A stretch of 64,000 nt of DNA, from assembly GCF_013114625.1 (NCBI RefSeq), contig NZ_VTXD01000012.1, forward strand, positions 1-64,000, given 5' to 3'. This DNA comes from Vibrio sp. 99-70-13A1. Lineage in GTDB: Bacteria; Pseudomonadota; Gammaproteobacteria; Enterobacterales; Vibrionaceae. The notes beneath the pieces were generated by a model. It saw only the letters and a list, made by a program, of their open reading frames with translations, was not told where the DNA came from and ran no database searches. This document shows, piece after piece, positions 46,456-56,442 of this stretch; position 1 is the stretch's first letter, and every line of letters starts with the position of its first letter. The position numbers and the translations under genes were made by a program.

Positions 46456-46985
46456 TATGATTTTTGTGCTCTTTTGTGTGAGGCTAGAATCTCTTCACGA
46501 GCGGCTTCAATGTCTGCCCATCCATCTACTTTTACCCACTTCCCTGCTTCTAGCTCTTTATATCGTTCAAAAAACTGAGTGATTTGAGCTTTTAATAATT
46601 CCGGAATATCGCCAACATTTTGGATATGGTCATACTCTTTTGAAAGCTTTGAGTGTGGAACGGCAAATACTTTCGCATCTTCTCCTGACTCATCTGTCAT
46701 TTTTAACACCCCAACTGGCCGGCAGCGAATGACAGAACCTGGAATAAGAGGATAGGGAGTCGGAACTAGTACATCAACAGGATCACCATCTAAAGACAGT
46801 GTGTCATTTACGTAACCGTAATTACAGGGATAAAACATAGGAGCTGACATAAAGCGATCAACAAATACAGCACCAGAATCTTTATCAACTTCATATTTGA
46901 TAGGGTCAGCATTGGCTGGGATTTCGATGACAACATAGAGATCATCAGGAAGGGATAGACCTGCAGGAACTAAGTTTAAACTCAT
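46455..46985 (-). CDS. ppa: Inorganic pyrophosphatase
   Basis: 176 residues, family I soluble enzyme. Active site DGDPVDVLV with three Asp; [17 protein letters not shown] and [12 protein letters not shown] bind pyrophosphate. It pulls biosynthetic reactions, including the sulfate activation encoded above. GAAAGGA-type ribosome binding site. Confidence 0.97.
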   Translation of the reverse strand: MSLNLVPAGLSLPDDLYVVIEIPANADPIKYEVDKDSGAVFVDRFMSAPMFYPCNYGYVNDTLSLDGDPVDVLVPTPYPLIPGSVIRCRPVGVLKMTDESGEDAKVFAVPHSKLSKEYDHIQNVGDIPELLKAQITQFFERYKELEAGKWVKVDGWADIEAAREEILASHKRAQKS

Positions 46986-47114
46986 TACGATTTCCTTTAG
47001 TTAAAACAAAAACAACCATATTAAATTGGTCGATTATCATTAAACTTTAGCTGTAAATCGGCGAAGTAGTAAACTTTACGGGTTTAAATTACCTTCCCAT
47101 TATTATCTTTCTCG

Positions 47115-47142
47115 CAAAAAAAACGCCTACCGAAGTAAGCGT
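47115..47142 (-). terminator. Terminator of fbp
   Basis: On the minus strand AAACGCTTAC / GTAGGCGTTT pairs with one mismatch, then TTTTTGCG. 20 bases past the fbp stop. Confidence 0.88.
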
Positions 47143-47160
47143 TTCCATTTGGATGTTAGG

Positions 47161-48171
47161 TTAGTCTTGGTTTAACTCCAAGAACTCTTCAACCTTTTTC
47201 ACCATACTTGGTGAGCCAACAAAGAATGGGACACGTTGGTGCAATTCAGTTGGTTTCAAATCCATAATACGATTTACACCATCAGATGCCGTACCACCCG
47301 CTTGTTCCATAATGAATGCCATTGGGTTGCATTCATAAAGTAGACGTAACTTACCTTGAGGGTGGCTTTCAGTACTTGGGTATAAGTAGATGCCGCCTTT
47401 AAGAAGGTTACGGTGAAAGTCAGATACCAATGAGCCAATATAACGAGAGATGTATGGGCGGCCTTCACTTGGTGCACTTTCTTGGCAGTATTTGATGTAC
47501 TTTTTAACACCTGTTGGAAAACGAATGTAGTTACCTTCATTGATCGAATAAATTCGACCTTGATCTGGAATCATCATGTTTTCATGAGATAAACAGAAAG
47601 TACCTAAAGAAGGGTCGTAAGTGAAACCATTCACACCTTTGCCCGTTGTGTAAACAAGCATGGTTGATGAACCATAAACCACATAACCAGCAGCGACTTG
47701 CTTGTGACCAGGCTGCAAGAAATCTTCTTGAGTTGGAGGCGTACCGATTGGGGATACTCGGCGGTAAATAGAGAAAATAGTACCAACTGAAACATTCACA
47801 TCAATGTTTGATGAGCCATCCAAAGGATCCATAAGTACAACGTACTTAGCGTTCTTGTTCAGTTCTTTATTAAAAGCAACAGCTTCGTCTTCTTCTTCAC
47901 TCGCAACACCACAAACTTGATCGCGAGCTTCTAGAGCGGCTTTAAACTTGTCATTAGCGTATAGATCAAGCTTTTGCTGTTCTTCACCTTGAACATTATC
48001 TGTACCAACTGCACCAGTAATATCAACGAGACCTGCTTTATTGATTTCACGGTTTACGATTTTTGCAGCAAGACGAATTGATGATAGAAGGGATGAAAGA
48101 TCACCGCTTGCGTGAGGGAAGTCATTTTGTTTTGCAACAATAAACTCGCCAAGGGTGCGCATCTCAGACAT
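47161..48171 (-). CDS. fbp: Fructose-1,6-bisphosphatase class 1
   Basis: 336 residues. [20 protein letters not shown] holds the metal-binding Asp residues; [20 protein letters not shown] is the C-terminal signature. Gluconeogenic enzyme. Divergent from mpl, as in E. coli. Confidence 0.97.
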   Translation of the reverse strand: MSEMRTLGEFIVAKQNDFPHASGDLSSLLSSIRLAAKIVNREINKAGLVDITGAVGTDNVQGEEQQKLDLYANDKFKAALEARDQVCGVASEEEDEAVAFNKELNKNAKYVVLMDPLDGSSNIDVNVSVGTIFSIYRRVSPIGTPPTQEDFLQPGHKQVAAGYVVYGSSTMLVYTTGKGVNGFTYDPSLGTFCLSHENMMIPDQGRIYSINEGNYIRFPTGVKKYIKYCQESAPSEGRPYISRYIGSLVSDFHRNLLKGGIYLYPSTESHPQGKLRLLYECNPMAFIMEQAGGTASDGVNRIMDLKPTELHQRVPFFVGSPSMVKKVEEFLELNQD

Positions 48172-48455
48172 GTTAATTCCTTAAGCTTCTCTAAATATAG
48201 TGGGGGATTTTAGTGCTACTGAACCTGACCTCTAGTGGGCTTTTATTCACCTAGACACTTAAGCTAAATTCTACGGGGTAGATCTTTTTAATGGTAATGA
48301 ACTAAGCGACAGAGATCTCAGTTACAATGTCGACTAAATTTGTTTTGCATTGCTGCTCGCTTTTAGAAGCCGATTCGTGATAAGTAATGCAAATAGTTTT
48401 ATTGAGAAATTGTTCATTTCACTAGCACTTTTCGACAAGTATTTGGAAGTAACTT

Positions 48456-49868
48456 ATGCATATTCACATCTTAGGGATTTGTGGCACTTTTATGGGTGGT
48501 GCCGCTGTTTTAGCTCGTCAATTAGGTCATAAAGTGACAGGAAGCGATGCTAACGTTTACCCGCCCATGAGCACGCTTTTAGAATCCCAAGGAATCGAGA
48601 TTATTGAAGGGTTCGATCCTCAGCAGTTAGAGCCAAGACCTGATTTAGTGGTGATTGGTAATGCGATGAGCCGTGGTAATCCGTGCGTTGAATATGTATT
48701 AAACAATAATCTCAAATACACGTCTGGACCCCAGTGGTTACAAGAGTTCTTGCTGCATGATCGCTGGGTTATTGCGGTTTCTGGAACGCATGGAAAAACG
48801 ACTACATCGAGTATGCTAGCTTGGATTTTAGAAGATTGTGGTTATGCCCCTGGCTTCTTGGTGGGAGGGGTACTTGGCAATTTTGGTATCTCAGCTCGCT
48901 TAGGTGAGAGTATGTTCTTCGTAGTCGAAGCTGATGAGTATGACAGTGCTTTTTTCGATAAACGTTCTAAGTTTGTTCACTACCATCCAAGAACCTTGGT
49001 CATGAACAATTTAGAGTTCGATCATGCAGATATTTTTGATGATTTAGAGGCCATTAAGCGTCAATTCCATCATTTGGTGCGCACAGTTCCAAGTAATGGT
49101 CGTATTTTCTCCCCAAGACAAGATTCTGCCATTGAAGATGTACTGGAACGTGGTTGTTGGAGTGAAACTGAATACAGCAGTGAAGCTTCATTGAATCAAG
49201 AAACTGATGCTTTAGTGAATCAGCCTAGTGAAGAAAGCCTGAATGATTGGCGAGCTGAAAAGTTAGTGAAAGATGGCTCTCAATTTAATGTGTATTTCCA
49301 AAATGAAAAAGTCGGAAAGGTGGATTGGAACCTTGTTGGCGACCACAATGTAAATAATGCACTGATGGCAATTGCTGCCGCTCGCCATGTGGGCGTGACT
49401 CCAGACTTAGGTTGTGAATCTCTTGCCAAGTTTATTAATACGAAGCGTCGTTTAGAACTAAAAGGCGAAGTTGCAGAAGTGAAGGTGTATGACGATTTTG
49501 CTCATCACCCTACAGCGATTGAACTTACTTTAGGCGGGTTACGTAATAAAGTAGGTGATAAGAAAATTATCGCGGTTTTGGAACCTCGCTCTGCCACGAT
49601 GAAACGAGGCGTACATAAAGAAACCTTAGCTGGCTCTTTAAAGCAGGCTGATTCTACTTACTTGTTCCAGCCTGATAACATTGATTGGTCAGTGCAAGAT
49701 ATTGCTGACGCATGTCATCAGCCCGCTTATGTGAGTGATGATATGGACGCTTTCGTATCAAGAATTGTTGCTGAAGCACAGCCACAAGACCAAATACTTG
49801 TGATGAGTAATGGCGGCTTTGGCGGTATCCATCAAAAGCTACTTGATGCACTTGCGAGCAAGAATTAA
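48456..49868 (+). CDS. mpl: UDP-N-acetylmuramate:L-alanyl-gamma-D-glutamyl-meso-diaminopimelate ligase
   Basis: 470 residues. N-terminal Rossmann HIHILGICGTFMGGAAVLAR; central P-loop VSGTHGKTTTSSMLAWIL; C-terminal DDFAHHPTAIELTLGGL. It attaches recycled murein tripeptide to UDP-MurNAc. ubiX follows 39 bases later, likely in one unit. Confidence 0.97.
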   Translation: MHIHILGICGTFMGGAAVLARQLGHKVTGSDANVYPPMSTLLESQGIEIIEGFDPQQLEPRPDLVVIGNAMSRGNPCVEYVLNNNLKYTSGPQWLQEFLLHDRWVIAVSGTHGKTTTSSMLAWILEDCGYAPGFLVGGVLGNFGISARLGESMFFVVEADEYDSAFFDKRSKFVHYHPRTLVMNNLEFDHADIFDDLEAIKRQFHHLVRTVPSNGRIFSPRQDSAIEDVLERGCWSETEYSSEASLNQETDALVNQPSEESLNDWRAEKLVKDGSQFNVYFQNEKVGKVDWNLVGDHNVNNALMAIAAARHVGVTPDLGCESLAKFINTKRRLELKGEVAEVKVYDDFAHHPTAIELTLGGLRNKVGDKKIIAVLEPRSATMKRGVHKETLAGSLKQADSTYLFQPDNIDWSVQDIADACHQPAYVSDDMDAFVSRIVAEAQPQDQILVMSNGGFGGIHQKLLDALASKN

Positions 49869-49907
49869 CACTCACCATAGAATCATTAATAAGAAGTAAT
49901 TGAGATC

Positions 49908-50531
49908 ATGACGACAAAGAATAAAGCCATCACATTAGCTTTTACGGGTGCTTCTGGTGCCCCTTATGGCTTGCGTTTATTAGAGTGTTTACTTGCTGCT
50001 GATTATCAAGTGTATTTGCTCATTTCTTCTGCGGCTCGCGTAGTCATGGCAACGGAACATGATCTTAAATTGCCAGCAGGTCCAGACGCGGCAAAATCGG
50101 TGTTGGTTGAGCACTTGAATTGCGATCCTGAAAAGCTGATTGTATGTGGCAAGGATGATTGGTTTTCGCCTGTGGCATCAGGTTCTGCTGCTCCTAAGCA
50201 GATGGTGGTTTGCCCATGTTCAGCAGGAAGTGTTGCGTCTATCGCTCATGGAATGTCAGATAATTTGATTGAACGGGCAGCCGATGTAGTGATGAAAGAG
50301 CGTGGGCAATTATTGCTGGTGGTAAGAGAAACTCCATTTTCTACACTGCATTTAGAGAACATGCATAAACTATCCACTATGGGTGTGACTATTATGCCCG
50401 CTGCTCCGGGTTTTTATCATCAACCTAAGACCATTGAAGATCTGGTGGATTTTATGGTGGCGAGAATTTTGGATCATCTTGGCGTTGAGCAAGGTTTAGT
50501 ACCACGTTGGGGATATGATCAACGCAAGTAA
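49908..50531 (+). CDS. ubiX: Flavin prenyltransferase UbiX
   Basis: 207 residues. [15 protein letters not shown] is the FMN-binding loop; [31 protein letters not shown] and the [16 protein letters not shown] segment bind flavin and the prenyl phosphate. It makes prenylated FMN for UbiD in ubiquinone synthesis. Confidence 0.95.
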   Translation: MTTKNKAITLAFTGASGAPYGLRLLECLLAADYQVYLLISSAARVVMATEHDLKLPAGPDAAKSVLVEHLNCDPEKLIVCGKDDWFSPVASGSAAPKQMVVCPCSAGSVASIAHGMSDNLIERAADVVMKERGQLLLVVRETPFSTLHLENMHKLSTMGVTIMPAAPGFYHQPKTIEDLVDFMVARILDHLGVEQGLVPRWGYDQRK

Positions 50532-50577
50532 CAGGATCGTTATAGCTTATTGAGTCAATTCCAATTACAATCCAAAT

Positions 50578-50684
50578 CACTCATCGGGGAGCGAAGCATT
50601 CAATTTATGAATGTTAGCTGAGATCAAGTTTAACCTTGGGACCCGTAAACCTGAACCAGATAATGCTGGCGTAGGAATTGAGTT
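50578..50684 (+). promoter_or_regulatory. TPP riboswitch (THI element)
   Basis: Conserved motifs are present in order: CGGGGAGC, GCTGAGAT, ACCCGTAAACCTGAACCAGA and TAATGCTGGCGTAGGAA. P1 can form from ACTCA (50579-50583) and TGAGT (50679-50683). Downstream, TAGGATCCTA (50684-50693) and TCCTCCC (near 50702) could pair with the GGAG of thiB (50734-50737), suggesting translational control. Confidence 0.93.
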
Positions 50685-50745
50685 AGGATCCTACCTATTT
50701 ATCCTCCCTCAAACCTGTGCCGCTCAAGACCATGGAGAGCGTCCA

Positions 50746-51756
50746 GTGAAATTTGCATTAACTACTCTTGCTTTAGCAACAGTGACTTCATTCTCAGCTT
50801 TAGCTGCTGATAGTACATCAACGGCTGACAGCACATTAACAGTATACACATACGATTCTTTTGCTGCTGATTGGGGACCGAGACCAGCAGTAGAAAAAGC
50901 GTTTGAAGCTCAGTGTGGCTGTGATGTTAACTTTGTTGCTTTAGAAGATGGCGTGTCTATTTTAAACCGTCTGCGTCTTGAAGGTGGCAATAGTAAAGCT
51001 GACATCGTATTGGGTTTAGATAACAACCTGATGGCTGAAGCGAAAAAAACAGGTTTATTGACTGAGCATAAAGTCGATACTTCAGCTGTTACTTTGCCTA
51101 ATGGTTGGAGCGATAATACGTTTGTACCGTTCGACTTTGGTTACTTTGCTTTTGTTTACAATAAAGAAAAGCTAGAAAATCCGCCAAAAAGCTTAAAAGA
51201 ATTAGTTGAACAACGTGATGATCTTAAAGTGATTTATCAAGATCCTCGCACCTCAACGCCTGGTCAAGGTTTAATGCTTTGGATGAAGTCTGTGTATGGT
51301 GACGACACGACTCAAGCATGGAAACAGCTAGCGAAAAAGACAGTAACCGTGACTAAAGGTTGGTCTGAAGCTTACTCTATGTTTTTAGAGGGTGAATCTG
51401 ATTTAGTGCTTTCTTACACGACGTCACCTGCTTATCACATTATTGCAGAAAGCGAATCAAAATACGCAGCCGCAAATTTTGCTGAAGGTCATTACACACA
51501 AGTTGAAGTGGCAGCAAAAGTGAAAGGCAGCAAAAATGAGAAGCTTGCTGACGAATTCATGCAGTTCATTTTAAGCGATGGCTTCCAATCAGCCATGCCA
51601 ACCGGAAATTGGATGTACCCAGTGACTGGCGTTAAATTACCTGAAGGTTTTGAAGCGTTGACAGTGCCAAGTAATGCACTGAGTTTTTCTTCAGATGAAG
51701 TGGCTGAAAACCGTAAAACTTGGATCCGTGAATGGCAAAGTGCTTTAACTTTTTAA
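50746..51756 (+). CDS. thiB: Thiamine ABC transporter substrate-binding protein
   Basis: 336 residues from the GTG at 50746, preceded by GGAGAG. Longer in-frame starts run back into the riboswitch, so the GTG is preferred. Signal peptide VKFALTTLALATVTSFSALA. Mature domain has LTVYTYDSFAADWGPRPAVE and SYTTSPAYHIIAE typical of ThiB. Binds thiamine and its phosphates in the periplasm. Confidence 0.92.
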   Translation: MKFALTTLALATVTSFSALAADSTSTADSTLTVYTYDSFAADWGPRPAVEKAFEAQCGCDVNFVALEDGVSILNRLRLEGGNSKADIVLGLDNNLMAEAKKTGLLTEHKVDTSAVTLPNGWSDNTFVPFDFGYFAFVYNKEKLENPPKSLKELVEQRDDLKVIYQDPRTSTPGQGLMLWMKSVYGDDTTQAWKQLAKKTVTVTKGWSEAYSMFLEGESDLVLSYTTSPAYHIIAESESKYAAANFAEGHYTQVEVAAKVKGSKNEKLADEFMQFILSDGFQSAMPTGNWMYPVTGVKLPEGFEALTVPSNALSFSSDEVAENRKTWIREWQSALTF

Positions 51757-51799
51757 TCGTTCTTTTTGGTTCTAAATTGAACATTTTTAACGGAGCGAC

Positions 51800-53413
51800 A
51801 TGTTAAATTCGATTCCAAAGATTGGCTTATGGGTTGCGTTACTCATTGCCGCTTTTGTTATTTCATCAGTAGGGGCATTGCTTAGCAATGCCCCTTCTCT
51901 TGATATAAGCCAAGTATGGTCAGACCCTTACTATTGGCATGTAACAAAATTCAGTTTCTATCAAGCTACACTTTCGATGTTATTGAGTGTGCTTTTTGCT
52001 ATTCCTGTTGCTCATGCTTTATCTCGTAGGCAGTTCCCTGGGCGAAGTATTCTATTGCGGCTTTTTGCCTCTACCTTGGTGCTTCCTGTTCTCGTTGGTG
52101 TGTTTGGGATTCTAGCGATTTATGGCAACAGTGGTTGGCTAGCGAAAGGGCTCGCTCAATTTGATATTAAACTCCCATTTTCTATCTACGGTCTTAATGG
52201 CATTTTGCTTGCGCATGTCTTTTTCAATTTACCTTATGCGAGCCGACTTTTATTACAAGCTATCGAGACTGTGCCTGCAGAACAGCACAAGCTGTGTGCT
52301 CATTTAGGAATGACGCACTGGGATAAATTCAAATGGGTAGAATGGCCGAGGTTACGCCAGCAGCTTCCCCATGTCTGTGGCTTAGTGTTTATGCTTTGCT
52401 TTACTAGTTTTGCAACTGTCATGGCGCTGGGAGGTGGTCCGAAATCGACCACTATTGAACTCGCCATTTATCAAGCGATTAAGTTTGATTTTGATTTGCA
52501 GGCGGGGGCGATACTGGCGATTTGGCAAATGCTATTGTGTGGTGTCCTCGCGATCAGTATTCAACGCTTCTCTAAACCGATCTCTGTTACTCCTAGCCAA
52601 CAGTCTGATGATAAGTACTTAGTGAAAGATACCTATTGGTCAAAAGGGTGGGATAGCTTTTGGATCATCGTAGTCTCATTGCTTGTGTTACCACCTTTAA
52701 TCATGGTCATCATCAGTGGTATTAATGCGCAAGGCTTCACTGTCTTAACCAGTACGCCTTTTTGGGCAGCTCTCGGAACTTCATTAAAAGTGGCGGTGCT
52801 TGCCAGTACTATTGCGATGATCATTGGTATCGCGATTCTTATAACTAGCCGAGCTTGGCGTTTGCATGGCAAAAACTTCAAAGCCGATAAAATTGAATTA
52901 GTGGGCACCATTATTTTGGTGACACCAGGGCTAGTGATCAGTACTGGTTTATTCTTGTTACTTCGATCATTTACCGATGTTTTTAGCTTAGCCTTTTTCG
53001 TTGTGGTTGCGGTTAATAGCTTAATGGCATTGCCTTACGTGATTAAAACCCTTGCTCAACCTATGTTGCACCTAGCACAGCAATACCAATACTTGTGCCC
53101 AAGTTTGGGTATGACAGGGCTGACTCGATTTAGGCTGGTGGAGTGGCGAGCATTAAGAAAGCCGATGGCACAAGCGTTTGCGATTAGCTTTATGCTTGCT
53201 ATTGGTGACTTAAGCGCAATTGCCTTATTTGGCAGTCATGATTTTAGAACGCTACCTTTGTATTTATTCCAGTTGTTAGGCAGTTATCAAATGGAAGCGG
53301 CTGCGGTGGTTTCTGTGAGTTTATTGTTGCTGAGTGTGGGTAGTTTCAGTCTGATTGAATTCTTATTTACTCGAAATTCAAATCCCAACGCTAAAGAGTT
53401 AAGGAACCGATAA
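51800..53413 (+). CDS. thiP: Thiamine ABC transporter permease
   Basis: 537 residues, two fused permease halves with about 12 membrane segments. Each has an EAA loop (ETVPAEQHKLCAHLGMTHWDKFKWVEWPR-type, and the LCPSLGMTGLTRFRLVEWR form). Stop overlaps the thiQ ATG by one base. Confidence 0.94.
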   Translation: MLNSIPKIGLWVALLIAAFVISSVGALLSNAPSLDISQVWSDPYYWHVTKFSFYQATLSMLLSVLFAIPVAHALSRRQFPGRSILLRLFASTLVLPVLVGVFGILAIYGNSGWLAKGLAQFDIKLPFSIYGLNGILLAHVFFNLPYASRLLLQAIETVPAEQHKLCAHLGMTHWDKFKWVEWPRLRQQLPHVCGLVFMLCFTSFATVMALGGGPKSTTIELAIYQAIKFDFDLQAGAILAIWQMLLCGVLAISIQRFSKPISVTPSQQSDDKYLVKDTYWSKGWDSFWIIVVSLLVLPPLIMVIISGINAQGFTVLTSTPFWAALGTSLKVAVLASTIAMIIGIAILITSRAWRLHGKNFKADKIELVGTIILVTPGLVISTGLFLLLRSFTDVFSLAFFVVVAVNSLMALPYVIKTLAQPMLHLAQQYQYLCPSLGMTGLTRFRLVEWRALRKPMAQAFAISFMLAIGDLSAIALFGSHDFRTLPLYLFQLLGSYQMEAAAVVSVSLLLLSVGSFSLIEFLFTRNSNPNAKELRNR

Positions 53414-54117
53414 TGTTAGTGATGAAAGAGGTGAACTACCACTATCACCGAGAGTTGTTTCGCTTTGATTTTCAAGCTGAGCAGGGCGACATTGTCGCTT
53501 TGATGGGACCGAGCGGTGCTGGTAAATCTACACTATTGGCGCTGGTTGCGGGATTTATCGAGCCCACATCGGGTGAGATCTCTGTGGCAGGGCAATCGCT
53601 TATTGGTAAAGAAGCGCATCAACGCCCATTGGCTATGTTGTTTCAAGAACATAACCTGTTTGCCCACCTCACGGTACGTGAAAATATTGGCTTAGGGTTG
53701 CATCCGGGTTTAAAGCTTACAGTAACCCAAAAGCTCGAAGTTGAGCAGGCTGCAGCACAAGTTGGAGTGGCGGAATATTTAGATAGATTGCCGGAGCATT
53801 TATCTGGCGGTCAACGTCAGCGTGTCGCGCTTGCCCGCTGTTTTGTTCAGCCGCATGATATTTGGTTACTTGATGAACCTTTCTCAGCACTTGACCCTTT
53901 GCTTCGTGAGGAAATGCTTAACCTAGTGAAGCGATTGGCGGCAGAGCGAAATATTACGGTCTTGATGGTGACTCACCATTTAGGTGATGCACGCAGTATC
54001 GCGAATAAGTTTGTTTTTGTGGCTCTTGGTAAGGTGCTGGTTGAAGACTCGATAGAAGTACTGACGGCTGATCATCCACAGCAAGAATTGAGCTCATTTG
54101 TTAAAGCGGGTGAGTGA
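53413..54117 (+). CDS. thiQ: Thiamine ABC transporter ATP-binding protein
   Basis: 234 residues. Walker A GPSGAGKST, Q-loop FQEHNLFAHL, signature LSGGQRQRVALARC, Walker B IWLLDEPFSALDP. Powers ThiBP. Last gene of the thi operon. Confidence 0.95.
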   Translation: MLVMKEVNYHYHRELFRFDFQAEQGDIVALMGPSGAGKSTLLALVAGFIEPTSGEISVAGQSLIGKEAHQRPLAMLFQEHNLFAHLTVRENIGLGLHPGLKLTVTQKLEVEQAAAQVGVAEYLDRLPEHLSGGQRQRVALARCFVQPHDIWLLDEPFSALDPLLREEMLNLVKRLAAERNITVLMVTHHLGDARSIANKFVFVALGKVLVEDSIEVLTADHPQQELSSFVKAGE

Positions 54118-54221
54118 TGACTGAACTTTGATACTCAATACATATTGAGGCTAAGTACATATTAATACTCGGTATATCTTAATACTTCAGTACATATGAA
54201 TAATAAGAACTTCTAAAACCA

Positions 54222-54247
54222 AAAGACCTAGCATGTGCTAGGTCTTT
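54222..54247. terminator. Bidirectional terminator between thiQ and darP
   Basis: AAAGACCTAGC / GCTAGGTCTTT arms; better T run on the minus strand (TTTTGGTTTT). Upstream, AGTACATATT-like repeats occur around 54140-54200. Confidence 0.8.
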
Positions 54248-54278
54248 GATTATCTTTCTTAGTCAAGGGAGGCGAAGG

Positions 54279-54803
54279 TTAGTCGCCTAGCTTTAACTCT
54301 TTTAAGATTTGGAAAATCTCACGAGAAGATTTAGCTGGCTTATTCGCTGATTTCTCTTTGTTAGCTTGGCGAGCGAGCTGACGAAGACGTTGACGGTCTG
54401 CTTCAGGGTACATGTCCATCACTTCTGAAATAGCTTTATCGCCTTCTGCTACAACGCGGTCACGCAGTTGTTCTAGTTTGTGCAGTTCAACAGTTGCTTG
54501 AGAGTGTTTGTTGCGAATCTTATCTAAAGCCGCTTGAATTGGCTCAGGATCTACATTGCGCATTACTTTACCAATGTATTGAAGCTGACGTCGCTTTGCT
54601 TCGTTCTTAAAGCGCTGTGCATCTTTAATCGCTAAAGCCAGATCTTCAGACAAAGGAAACTTATCAAGAATAGAAGGCTTTAGTTCAACAAGCTCTTCTC
54701 CCAGCTTTTGCAGGGCGTCCATGTCCGTTTTCATTTCTGTCTTACTTACCCAGATGATTTCTTCTTCTGGTTCCCATGGGGCTTTTTGGTTTTTGCGAGC
54801 CAT
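54279..54803 (-). CDS. darP: Ribosome biogenesis factor DarP (DUF615)
   Basis: 174 residues, highly charged and helical. [20 protein letters not shown] and [20 protein letters not shown] are family hallmarks of YjgA/DarP, which aids late 50S assembly. Divergent from pmbA, as in E. coli. Confidence 0.93.
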   Translation of the reverse strand: MARKNQKAPWEPEEEIIWVSKTEMKTDMDALQKLGEELVELKPSILDKFPLSEDLALAIKDAQRFKNEAKRRQLQYIGKVMRNVDPEPIQAALDKIRNKHSQATVELHKLEQLRDRVVAEGDKAISEVMDMYPEADRQRLRQLARQANKEKSANKPAKSSREIFQILKELKLGD

Positions 54804-54920
54804 CTTTTCTGCCTATATCACTATCTCAAACGAATATACGCCTATTTTAGCAAGAATCTTGGGGAGAATGCGAAATTCTTGTTATCCTAACGAATATTGA
54901 TACTTAAAATTAGATTAGAT

Positions 54921-56264
54921 ATGGATGTGAAACAGCAAGTCGCTCAGCAACGCGTTGAGTTAGAAGCCGCAGTAGCGAAAGCATTAGACATGGCATCAGT
55001 CAGCTCAGACGCTGCTGAAGTCGCAATAACTAAATCAACGGGATTAAGTGTTTCTACTCGCATGTGTGAAGTGGAAAACGTTGAATTTAATAGTGATGGT
55101 GCGCTTGGTATTACTGTTTATCGCGGTCAGAAGAAAGGCAGCGCATCAACATCTGATCTTAGTGAAAAAGCTATCGCTCAGACTGTTGCTGCTGCATTAG
55201 ATATTGCCCAGTACACTTCTGAAGACCCATATGCAGGTCCTGCACCTAAAGAGTTAATGGTTCAAGATATTCCTGACCTTGACCTATTCCACCCTGACGA
55301 ACCTAACCCTGATACTGCCGCTGAGATTGCTATTGCAGCAGAAAGACAAGCTCTGGCTTATAGTGACAAGATTAAGCAAAGTGATGGTGCAAGTTACGAC
55401 AGCCATTACGGTGTGAAGGTTTATGGTAATAGCCATGGATTATTAGCCAGCTATGCTTCAAGTCGTCACAGCACGAGCTGTTGTGTGATTGGTGAAGGTG
55501 CAAATGGGGAAATGGAGCGAGACTACAGCTATACGCTTGCTCGTCACCGTGATGATTTGTGGACGCCTGAGCGTGTTGGTCAAGAAGCGGCAGAAAAAAC
55601 CGTTAGCCGTTTAGATGCAAGAAAGCTAGCAACGGGTAAATACCCGATCATGTTTGCTCCTGATGTTGCAACAGGTCTCGTTGGTCATTTAGTGATGGCT
55701 ATCAGTGGTGGCAATCTATATCGCAAGTCTTCATTCTTATTGGATCACCTAGGTAAACAAATTTTACCTGAGTGGTTTAATATTTCTGAAAAACCACATG
55801 TTTTACGCGGTTTGGCTTCTAGCCCTTTTGATAGTGAAGGCGTCTTCACTCAAGATCGTGAAATCATTACTGATGGTGTGTTAGCGACTTATCTCCTGAC
55901 GAGCTACGCTGCGCGTAAAATGGATATGACTTCAACAGGTCACGCTGGTGGTATTCACAACTGGTTCGTGAAATCGACAGGTCAAAACTTTGAGCAGATG
56001 TTGAAAGAGCTGGGTACTGGCTTTCTTGTTACTGAGGTAATGGGGCAGGGTGTTAATACCGTAACTGGTGATTACTCTCGTGGTGCTGCTGGTTTTTGGG
56101 TTGAAAATGGTGAGATTCAATATCCAGTATCAGAAGTGACGATTGCGGGTAATTTGAAAGATATGTTTACCCAAATTGTTGCCGTTGGTAATGACGTGGA
56201 AACGCGTTCACAGATTCAAACGGGTTCTATTTTATTGGAATCAATGAAAGTTGCTGGCGAGTAA
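54921..56264 (+). CDS. pmbA: Metalloprotease PmbA/TldE
   Basis: 447 residues from the ATG at 54921; a TTG at 54897 is in frame but unsupported. [30 protein letters not shown] and [17 protein letters not shown] match TldE. With TldD it degrades CcdA and matures microcins. Weak ribosome binding site. Confidence 0.94.
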   Translation: MDVKQQVAQQRVELEAAVAKALDMASVSSDAAEVAITKSTGLSVSTRMCEVENVEFNSDGALGITVYRGQKKGSASTSDLSEKAIAQTVAAALDIAQYTSEDPYAGPAPKELMVQDIPDLDLFHPDEPNPDTAAEIAIAAERQALAYSDKIKQSDGASYDSHYGVKVYGNSHGLLASYASSRHSTSCCVIGEGANGEMERDYSYTLARHRDDLWTPERVGQEAAEKTVSRLDARKLATGKYPIMFAPDVATGLVGHLVMAISGGNLYRKSSFLLDHLGKQILPEWFNISEKPHVLRGLASSPFDSEGVFTQDREIITDGVLATYLLTSYAARKMDMTSTGHAGGIHNWFVKSTGQNFEQMLKELGTGFLVTEVMGQGVNTVTGDYSRGAAGFWVENGEIQYPVSEVTIAGNLKDMFTQIVAVGNDVETRSQIQTGSILLESMKVAGE

Positions 56265-56283
56265 GTTAGTCACTTCAGATAAA

Positions 56284-56312
56284 GAAAAGGGAGCGATTAT
56301 GCTCCCTTTTTG
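56284..56312 (+). terminator. Terminator of pmbA
   Basis: AAAAGGGAGC / GCTCCCTTTT with loop GATTAT, followed by TGT. Confidence 0.9.
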
Positions 56313-56442
56313 TACTTGGTATTCAGTGCTTGGTCGTGAGTGCTTGTTTATTAAGATTTAAAACTTGGTATTGCCTTAAGTGTATTCTCTAAATGAACGA
56401 GTTAAATGACTCAGCTAGATAGATGAGCCAAGTACGATAAAT

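Noticed and set aside
50611..50745. N-terminal extension of thiB into the riboswitch
   Set aside because: The extension lacks a ribosome binding site, would bury the signal peptide and overlaps the aptamer.
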